Shown here: positions 1-4,420 of the stretch, one piece after another
Layout of the letters: every line of letters starts with the position of its first letter
How positions within the stretch are numbered: position 1 is the first letter of the stretch
NCBI GenBank assembly: GCA_019418625.1
Contig: DYBL01000059.1
Location: 1-5,117, forward strand
Reading direction: 5' to 3'
Source: Clostridiales bacterium
GTDB taxonomy: Bacteria; Bacillota; Clostridia; Oscillospirales; Oscillospiraceae
Length of the DNA stretch: 5,117 bases
Notes under the pieces: model-generated
What the model was told of the DNA's origin: nothing
Seen by the model: the letters and a program-made list of their open reading frames with translations, nothing else
Databases searched by the model: none
Program-made: the position numbers and the translations under genes

Positions 1-189
1 GGGCCGGGAGGGCGGGATGGCGTTCCAGGCCCGCAGGTAGGTATCGTTGACGCACTCATCCGCGTCGTCGTGGCTTTCCAGAATGTTGCGGGCGATGCGC
101 CACAAAAAGGCGCCGTATTTGGCGGATGTCTCCGAGATGGCCTGCTCGGACCGGGCCCAGTACAGCTCAATGATCTGCGGGTCGTCCAT
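1..189 (-). CDS. ECF-like sigma-70 family RNA polymerase sigma factor (N-terminal part, cut by window edge)
   Basis: Only the first 63 codons are in the window; the 3' end lies beyond position 1. The protein would direct RNA polymerase to a specific promoter set. It starts MDDPQIIELYWARSEQAISE and contains the helical sigma region 2 core, with DDADECVNDTYLRAWNAIP at about residues 41-59. This matches the conserved D-A-E-D-x-V-Q-E-T-F-L-R-A-W type motif that contacts core polymerase and the -10 element. The ATG at 189 is supported by an AAAGGGGG ribosome binding site (196-203) six bases upstream. The fragment closely resembles sigma factors common in Oscillospiraceae. Region 4 and any anti-sigma partner are outside the window. 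An ECF-type promoter element lies just upstream (224-250), so the gene is probably self-regulated. It is a separate unit from the transporter operon, which ends at the terminator 255-289. The family is confident; the regulon is unknown. Confidence 0.88.
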   Translation of the reverse strand, partial: MDDPQIIELYWARSEQAISETSAKYGAFLWRIARNILESHDDADECVNDTYLRAWNAIPPSRP

Positions 190-223
190 GGTAGTCCCCC
201 TTTCCTGTTGCCTCTTACCCATC

Positions 224-250
224 CAGACGGGAAAACGGCGCGGCGGTTTC
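224..250 (-). promoter_or_regulatory. Putative ECF-type (autoregulatory) promoter of the sigma factor gene
   Basis: Read on the minus strand, GAAAC (250-246) is followed after exactly 16 bases by CGTC (229-226). This is the -35/-10 pattern recognised by many ECF sigma factors of Gram-positive bacteria (TGAAAC-N16-CGTC-like, as for the Bacillus SigW/SigM group). Transcription would start near 217-220, giving a leader of roughly 30 bases with the ribosome binding site at 196-203. No good TTGACA/TATAAT pair is seen here. Autoregulation is inferred from the usual behaviour of ECF genes. Confidence 0.55.
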
Positions 251-254
251 GCGG

Positions 255-289
255 AAAAAAAGATTTCCGGGGAAATTTCCCCGGAAATC
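255..289 (-). terminator. Rho-independent terminator of the osmolyte transporter operon (perfect 28-bp palindrome)
   Basis: Positions 262-289 are a perfect 28-base palindrome. In minus-strand RNA it folds into an 11-bp stem rich in G-C (GAUUUCCGGGG arm) with an AAAUUU loop, followed at once by seven U residues (261-255). It lies 14 bases after the stop codon of the permease/binding-protein gene. The U-tract is on this side only, so it acts for minus-strand transcripts. Its tail ends about five bases before the -35 element of the sigma gene promoter. Confidence 0.9.
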
Positions 290-303
290 ATGGTATCAGC
301 TTT

Positions 304-1806
304 TTAAGCGCTCAGCAAGCCCCGGCTCACCAGGAACTCCCGGGCCACGTCGTCCACCGTGCGGCCCTGAACGTCCACCTGGTAGGTCATCTCTGCCATA
401 TCCTCGGTGGAGATGGCGCCGGAGAGCTGCTCCAGAATGCCCTCCAGCTCCGGATACTGCTCCAGAATGTCCCCGCGCACCACGAACATGCCGTTGTAGT
501 CGGGGAAGAAGCTCTTGTCGTCCTCCAGGACCTTCAGACCCACCTTGCGGTTGAGGCCGTCGGTGGTGTAGACCACGGCCACGTCGAAGGTGCCGTTTTC
601 AATGGAGGCGTACTTGAGGCCCATATCCACGGGGATGTAGTCCTTGAAGTTCAGCCCGTAGAACTCCACGAAGGGGTTGTACTTCATGCTGCCCTCCAGG
701 GTAAAGAACTCCTGCTCGGCGCCGAATACCAGCTGATCGGCAATGGGTACCAGGTCGCTGATGGTGGTGAGGCCATATTCTGCCGACAGCTCCTCGGGCA
801 CGCCGATGGCGTAGGTGTTCTCAAAGCCCAGCTTGCCCAGCACATGCAGGTCACATTCTTCCAGGGCTTTCTCCTTCACATAGTCGTAAATGGTCATGCC
901 CTCCGGTACATCCGGGGTATCCTCGTGGAAGAAGGTGGTCAGCAGTGTGCCGTCATAGGAGATCATGAGATCGCAGGTGTGTCCGTCGCCGTTGAGGGCG
1001 TTCCAGTTGTTCACCTGGGACATCTGGTCGCTGATATTGACGGTCAGGTCTGTCTGGTCCTCCACCAGCATTTTCACCATGTGGTGCATCAGCTGGGTCT
1101 CGGAGTAATCGCCGTCGTAGAGGTTGATATCGCCGGTGCTGCCGCGGCCATAGGGCAGCAGCAGGCAGAAGGCCACCAGAATAGCCGCCACGGGGATCCA
1201 CATTTTCTTGGAGCCGCCCTTGTCTTTGCGCATCTGGCTTTCAAACCAGCCCATGATGAGATCCAGCACCACGGCGATGACCATGAGCACGGCGGTGGTG
1301 CCCAGGATCAGCTTCATGTCCATGATGCGGATGCCCTGGGTGATGATGCCGCCAAGACCGCCGCCGCCTACGAATGCGGCGAATACCGCGGTGCCGATGG
1401 CATTGACCACGGCGATGCGGATGCCGGTGAACACAGTGGGGAAGGCCAGGGGGAACTCCACCATCAATACCCGGTAGGGCTTGCTCATGCCCATGCCCCG
1501 GGCCGCTTCCTTTACGCCCGGGTCCACCTCCTGGAGCCCCAGGCAGGTGTTGCGCACGATGGGAAGCAGGGAGTAGAGGGTGATGCCAACCACAACGGTG
1601 AGCTTGCCCGGGTCCAGCACCACCATGATGATGCCCAGCAGCGCAAGGGACGGGATGGTCTGCAGCAGGTCCACCACCCGGAGGATCACCGGCCGGGCGC
1701 ACTTGGATACGTACGCCCAGATGCCCAGGGGAAGTCCTGCGGCGATGGAGAGGATGGCGGCGGCCAGCACGATAAACAGGTGTTCAAAAACAGCGTCCCA
1801 ACTCAT
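304..1806 (-). CDS. Osmolyte ABC transporter permease fused to substrate-binding domain (OpuCD-OpuCC type / EgtU-like architecture)
   Basis: This 500-aa membrane protein combines the channel-forming and ligand-capturing parts of a type I ABC importer. Residues 1-190 are the BPD-type permease: hydrophobic helices at about 9-30, 44-63, 68-85, 130-148 and 165-186, the LLQTIPSLALLG motif at 47-58, and the EAA cytoplasmic loop EAARGMG at 100-106, which docks on the ATPase. A further helix (202-218) anchors the extracellular binding domain (about 225-498), which is of the OpuBC/OpuCC (OpuAC-like) family. Family landmarks in it are DLMISYDGT (279-287), VVYTTDG (411-417), LKVLEDDKSFFPDYNG (424-439) and FVVRG (441-445). 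The usual EYTGT glutamate is a serine here (S283). The ATG at 1806 has an AAGGAGG site (1814-1820) seven bases upstream and overlaps the preceding stop as ATGA. Length fits known fusions of about 500 aa. The ligand is probably glycine betaine, choline or carnitine; the same fused layout occurs in ergothioneine importers (EgtU), so substrate is unresolved. Confidence 0.92.
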   Translation of the reverse strand: MSWDAVFEHLFIVLAAAILSIAAGLPLGIWAYVSKCARPVILRVVDLLQTIPSLALLGIIMVVLDPGKLTVVVGITLYSLLPIVRNTCLGLQEVDPGVKEAARGMGMSKPYRVLMVEFPLAFPTVFTGIRIAVVNAIGTAVFAAFVGGGGLGGIITQGIRIMDMKLILGTTAVLMVIAVVLDLIMGWFESQMRKDKGGSKKMWIPVAAILVAFCLLLPYGRGSTGDINLYDGDYSETQLMHHMVKMLVEDQTDLTVNISDQMSQVNNWNALNGDGHTCDLMISYDGTLLTTFFHEDTPDVPEGMTIYDYVKEKALEECDLHVLGKLGFENTYAIGVPEELSAEYGLTTISDLVPIADQLVFGAEQEFFTLEGSMKYNPFVEFYGLNFKDYIPVDMGLKYASIENGTFDVAVVYTTDGLNRKVGLKVLEDDKSFFPDYNGMFVVRGDILEQYPELEGILEQLSGAISTEDMAEMTYQVDVQGRTVDDVAREFLVSRGLLSA

Positions 1807-2465
1807 TTTCCCGCCTCCTTCCGAAGACCGCGGGGCGTGACCTTCTTTTGCAGCAGGTCGATGACCGCCCCGAACACGATGGCCAGAATGGCCGCCGGAA
1901 TGGCACCCAGCAGGATCAGGGTGTTGTTATTGGAGGTAGTGCCCTGGTAGACGAACTCGCCCAGGCCGCCCTTGCCGATCATGGCGGCAAGGACCGTCCA
2001 GGACACGGTGTAGATGGCGGACATGCGCAGTCCCGCGATGATAGTGGGCATGGCCAGGGGCAGCTCCACCTTCACCAGAGTTTGGAGGCGGGACATACCG
2101 CAGCCCTTGGCGGCCTCCACGTATTTGCCCTCCACGGCCAAAATGCCCGTGTAGGTATTTTTCAGAACGGGGAACATGGCGTAGACGCTCAGAGCCACGA
2201 TGACCGTGGCATAGGTGTTGCCCCAGCAGATGTACAAAACGCCGATGAAGACCAGGCCGGGGATGGTCTGGAAAATGGACAGCACCGGCAAGATCACCCC
2301 GGACCACCGGGGGACCCGGGACAAAAGGACGCCCAGCAGCAAGCCCAGCGCGAAGCCGATGGCCACGGCGACCAGCACATAGAGCGTGTGGTCCACGATG
2401 GCCTGGCCCAGCTTGCTGCCGTAATCGGCAAACAGGGACTTCAGCGTGTCGAAAAAGGCCGTCAT
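1803..2465 (-). CDS. opuCB: Osmolyte ABC transporter permease (OpuCB/ProW-like)
   Basis: This 220-aa inner-membrane permease probably pairs with the permease half of the downstream fusion to form a heterodimeric channel energised by the upstream ATPase. Hydrophobic helices are visible at about 25-49, 55-78, 86-106, 143-165 and 181-203. The family motif SIFQTIPGLVFIG (63-75) and the EAA loop (EAAKGCGMSRL from residue 117, followed by the VELPLAMP end at 133-140) are intact, so it should dock on the ATPase. A conserved glycine-rich turn, GKGGLGEFVYQG, is at 164-175. The length matches OpuCB/OpuBB proteins. The ATG at 2465 overlaps the ATPase stop codon as ATGA. The upstream site is only a G-run (2473-2478, seven bases away), so initiation probably relies on translational coupling. 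The 3' end likewise overlaps the next gene by four bases. The class is certain; the substrate is set by the binding domain of the next gene. Confidence 0.93.
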   Translation of the reverse strand: MTAFFDTLKSLFADYGSKLGQAIVDHTLYVLVAVAIGFALGLLLGVLLSRVPRWSGVILPVLSIFQTIPGLVFIGVLYICWGNTYATVIVALSVYAMFPVLKNTYTGILAVEGKYVEAAKGCGMSRLQTLVKVELPLAMPTIIAGLRMSAIYTVSWTVLAAMIGKGGLGEFVYQGTTSNNNTLILLGAIPAAILAIVFGAVIDLLQKKVTPRGLRKEAGK

Positions 2466-3574
2466 TTGGCATCCCCCCAGAGGTTCTCCGCCACGGATCG
2501 CGCCACGCTGGTCTTGGTCACGATACCGGCAATGGTGTCGTCCTCATTGAGGACCACCACATAGTTGGCGCCGGAGTCCAGAAGATAGTCAAAGCTCTCT
2601 TTTGCCTCGTCCCCCACCCGGACAGTGCGGGCGGTCTGGCGGATCAGCGGCTCGATGCTGGTGAGCTCCCGGCCCCAGTGACGGATGTCGCCGATGGAGA
2701 CGGTGCCCACATAGCGGTCATTTTCATCGGTGACCAGCAGCGTGTCCACGCTGCCGCGGGCCATGCGCTCGGCGCACTCCAGCACGCCCCGGTCCCGGCG
2801 CACGCTGAAGACGTTGGTGCGCATGAAGCTCTCCACCTTGGAAGGCGCGGGGGCCTCGGGAGAGTGCTTGCCCAGGAAGTTGCGCACCAGGTCGTTGGCC
2901 GGATGCTCCAGCATCTCCTCCGGGGAGGCCATCTGCACCACGCGGCCGCTTTCCATAAAGATGATCACGTCCGCCAGCTTCAATGCCTCGCCCATGTCGT
3001 GGCTGACAAAGACGATGGTCTTGCCCAGCTTTTGCTGGATGTTCTTCACCTCGTCCTGCAGCACCTCGCGGGTCATGGGGTCCAGGGCGGAGAAGGGTTC
3101 GTCCATCAGCACGATAGGGGGAGAGGCCGCCAGGGCCCGGAGCACGCCGATGCGCTGCTGCTGGCCGCCGGAGAGCTCGGAGGGGTATTTGTCTGCGTAC
3201 TGCTCCATGTTGACCATCTTGAGCATCTCGCGGACGATGCTGTCCTGCGTTTGCTTGTCATATTTCAAGAGCCGGGGCACCACGCAGATGTTCTGAGCCA
3301 CCGTCATGTTGGGGAACAGGCCGATCTGCTGGATCACGTAGCCAATGTGGCGGCGCAGTTCCACCTTGTCCGAGGAGCGGATGTCCTTCCCGTCGATGGA
3401 GATGGTGCCCTCGTCAATGTCGATGAGGCGGTTGATGGTCTTGAGGGTAGTGGTCTTGCCGCAGCCGGAGGGGCCGATGAGGACTACGAACTGCCCATCG
3501 GGAATGGTGAAGTTCAGGTCCTTCAGGATGGGCGTCTTTCCGTAGCTTTTGGAGACGTGCTCAAATTGGATCAT
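2462..3574 (-). CDS. opuCA: Osmolyte ABC transporter ATPase with tandem CBS domains (OpuCA-like)
   Basis: Cytoplasmic ATPase that powers osmolyte import through the two downstream permeases. All catalytic elements are present (numbered from the upstream ATG at 3580): Walker A GPSGCGKTT 36-44, Q-loop at QQ84-85 within VIQQIGLFP, signature LSGGQQQR 136-143, Walker B IVLMDEP 156-162 with catalytic E161, D-loop SALD 164-167 and switch H194. Two CBS domains follow at about 251-305 and 308-362. In OpuA/OpuC ATPases such CBS pairs sense ionic strength or bind c-di-AMP; which applies here is inference. Two in-frame ATGs compete. The one at 3574 (370 aa, MIQFEHVSKSYG) lies nine bases from the AAAGGAG site, while the one at 3580 (372 aa) lies only three bases away, so 3574 is preferred. 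The gene directly follows the regulator's stop and overlaps the permease start by ATGA. Confidence 0.94.
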   Translation of the reverse strand: MIQFEHVSKSYGKTPILKDLNFTIPDGQFVVLIGPSGCGKTTTLKTINRLIDIDEGTISIDGKDIRSSDKVELRRHIGYVIQQIGLFPNMTVAQNICVVPRLLKYDKQTQDSIVREMLKMVNMEQYADKYPSELSGGQQQRIGVLRALAASPPIVLMDEPFSALDPMTREVLQDEVKNIQQKLGKTIVFVSHDMGEALKLADVIIFMESGRVVQMASPEEMLEHPANDLVRNFLGKHSPEAPAPSKVESFMRTNVFSVRRDRGVLECAERMARGSVDTLLVTDENDRYVGTVSIGDIRHWGRELTSIEPLIRQTARTVRVGDEAKESFDYLLDSGANYVVVLNEDDTIAGIVTKTSVARSVAENLWGDAK

Positions 3575-3580
3575 AGACAT

Positions 3581-4210
3581 TCACTCCTTTGCACTGACCA
3601 GGTGGTGCGCTGCCTCCGCGGCGGCGGGACTGCCCACCAGAACGATGATATCCCCGCCGTAGAGCTCTGCGTACGGACCGGGGGAGAGGATGACGGTCTG
3701 GCCCCGCCGGATGGCCACGATGGTGCCCCCCGTGGACTGCCAGAATTTCAGCGCGCCGATGCTCTTGCCGATGAGGGGAGAGTCCTTGGGGACGGGCACC
3801 TCGTAGTTCGGAAGCGGCTCCCCCGCGGCGGCAAAGGTCTCGCGGCTTTTGATGAGGGCGGTGACGGTCTCCGTCAGCCGGCGGCTGAGCTGGTCGTATT
3901 CCTCCAGCAGCGACTTGAGCTGCGCGCGCATGGCGTGCACGTCGGCACCCTCTTCAAAGTTTTTAATGTAGCGGCGGGCGCTGTCGGCAGAGAGGACTAT
4001 GGCTCCGCTCTGGGGCTTGATCTCTACCACCTTCATGTCCGCCAGCAATCGCAGGGCCCGGCGGATGGTCTCCGGCGAGACGTTGTACTCCGAGGCCATT
4101 ACGGAGCGGCCGTAGATCCGGCTGCCCTCCGCCAGCTCGCCCTTGGCGATCCGGGTGGCCAGATCCAGGGCGATCTGCAGGTATTGGGATGGAACAACGG
4201 ACTGTTTCAC
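3581..4210 (-). CDS. busR: BusR-like GntR-family regulator with C-terminal RCK_C (TrkA_C) domain
   Basis: Predicted cytoplasmic DNA-binding repressor of about 209 aa. Numbered from the upstream TTG at 4216, residues 8-75 form a GntR winged helix-turn-helix, with GSRIYGRSVMASEYNVSPET (31-50) and IRRALRLLAD (51-60) matching the family's recognition region. Residues 88-126 look like a coiled-coil linker, and 138-208 an RCK_C domain (PKDSPLIGKSIGALKFW at 143-159, GDIIVLVGSP at 188-197). This order is that of BusR of Lactococcus and Streptococcus, which binds c-di-AMP through RCK_C and represses the busAB betaine transporter. It is the first gene of the transporter operon, so it probably represses its own promoter (4251-4279). 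The GTG at 4210 sits nine bases from AAAGGTGG (4220-4227), the TTG at 4216 only three, so the GTG is preferred. The c-di-AMP ligand is inferred from the family, not seen. Confidence 0.87.
   Translation of the reverse strand: MKQSVVPSQYLQIALDLATRIAKGELAEGSRIYGRSVMASEYNVSPETIRRALRLLADMKVVEIKPQSGAIVLSADSARRYIKNFEEGADVHAMRAQLKSLLEEYDQLSRRLTETVTALIKSRETFAAAGEPLPNYEVPVPKDSPLIGKSIGALKFWQSTGGTIVAIRRGQTVILSPGPYAELYGGDIIVLVGSPAAAEAAHHLVSAKE
3584..3590 (-). promoter_or_regulatory. Ribosome binding site deciding the ATPase start
   Basis: AAAGGAG on the minus strand lies inside the last codons of the regulator gene. It is three bases from the first ATG (3580) and nine from the second (3574), which favours the second. 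Its position before the regulator stop (TGA 3583-3581) suggests that ribosomes finishing the regulator reinitiate on the ATPase. Confidence 0.65.
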
Positions 4211-4219
4211 AGGCAAACG

Positions 4220-4227
4220 CCACCTTT
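4220..4227 (-). promoter_or_regulatory. Ribosome binding site deciding the regulator start
   Basis: AAAGGTGG on the minus strand is a one-mismatch Shine-Dalgarno sequence. It is nine bases from GTG (4210-4208) and three from TTG (4216-4214). The spacing supports the GTG start. No ATG is available near this end of the frame. Confidence 0.6.
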
Positions 4228-4250
4228 CCAGCCTATGGCTGCTTGAGGGT

Positions 4251-4279
4251 ATTATATACTGACAACTTGTAAAAGTAAA
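4251..4279 (-). promoter_or_regulatory. Sigma-A-type promoter of the regulator-transporter operon
   Basis: On the minus strand TTTACT (4279-4274, four of six matches to TTGACA) is followed after 17 bases by a perfect TATAAT (4256-4251). Transcription would start near 4244, giving a leader of about 34 bases before the GTG start. The spacer holds the odd inverted repeat ACAA-C-TTGT (4262-4270), a position where a bound repressor would block polymerase. It is the only clear promoter found for the four-gene operon. Confidence 0.78.
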
Positions 4280-4314
4280 TAGAGATGGCAGTTAAAAAAC
4301 TGTGAACAAATTCA
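4262..4314. promoter_or_regulatory. Candidate operator region: small inverted repeats around the -35 element
   Basis: Three short inverted repeats lie within and just upstream of the promoter: ACAA-C-TTGT (4262-4270), CAGTT-AAAA-AACTG (4289-4302) and TGAA-CAAA-TTCA (4303-4314). GntR regulators bind short inverted repeats, and the BusR-like product of the first gene is the obvious candidate. The repeats are short and the DNA is AT-rich, so chance is possible. No known operator consensus was matched. Confidence 0.3.
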
Positions 4315-4348
4315 AAAAACATGGAAAAAATCGAGAAAAAGCACAAAA
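4294..4348. other. Roughly helically phased A-tracts upstream of the operon promoter (possible curved DNA)
   Basis: On the plus strand, runs of A occur at 4294-4299, 4308-4310, 4314-4319, 4325-4330, 4336-4340 and 4345-4348. The middle ones start 11 bases apart, and the 4294 and 4314 tracts are 20 apart, close to one or two helical turns. Such phasing is typical of intrinsically bent DNA. The region lies 15-70 bases upstream of the -35 element and contrasts with the GC-rich genes around it. Confidence 0.4.
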
Positions 4349-4366
4349 CTGTACTGGAAGAAAGCG

Positions 4367-4398
4367 AAAAAACGGGAGGCGCGAACAGCGCCTCCCGT
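4367..4398 (-). terminator. Rho-independent terminator of the hydantoinase gene
   Basis: A perfect 11-bp stem (4372-4382 with 4388-4398, arms ACGGGAGGCGC and GCGCCTCCCGT) surrounds the five-base loop GAACA. In minus-strand RNA it is followed by a run of six U (4372-4367, the first pairing at the stem base). It lies 22 bases after the stop codon of the amidohydrolase gene. There is no T-run on the other side, so it acts on minus-strand transcripts and separates this gene from the downstream operon. Confidence 0.92.
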
Positions 4399-4420
4399 CT
4401 GGGTGAGGGAATATTTTTTG

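Noticed and set aside
1151..1175. A possible lipoprotein signal in the fusion (hydrophobic stretch with Cys at residue 214).
   Set aside because: The residue before the cysteine is Phe and the stretch is internal, following the permease domain. It fits a transmembrane anchor rather than a lipobox.
70..1950. A 626-codon open frame on the plus strand.
   Set aside because: It lies antisense to two clear transporter genes and crosses the operon terminator. Its translation is low-complexity (His, Gly, Val, Gln rich) with no domain. It reflects GC-rich codon use on the other strand.
2678..4246. A 522-codon open frame on the plus strand.
   Set aside because: It is antisense to the ATPase and regulator, with His/Gly/Asp-rich sequence and no family features. 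It also has no convincing ribosome site, so it is a shadow frame.
4211..4366. A riboswitch or long regulatory leader ahead of the operon.
   Set aside because: With the -10 at 4251-4256 the leader is only about 34 bases, too short for a known riboswitch such as ydaO. No conserved aptamer elements are seen.
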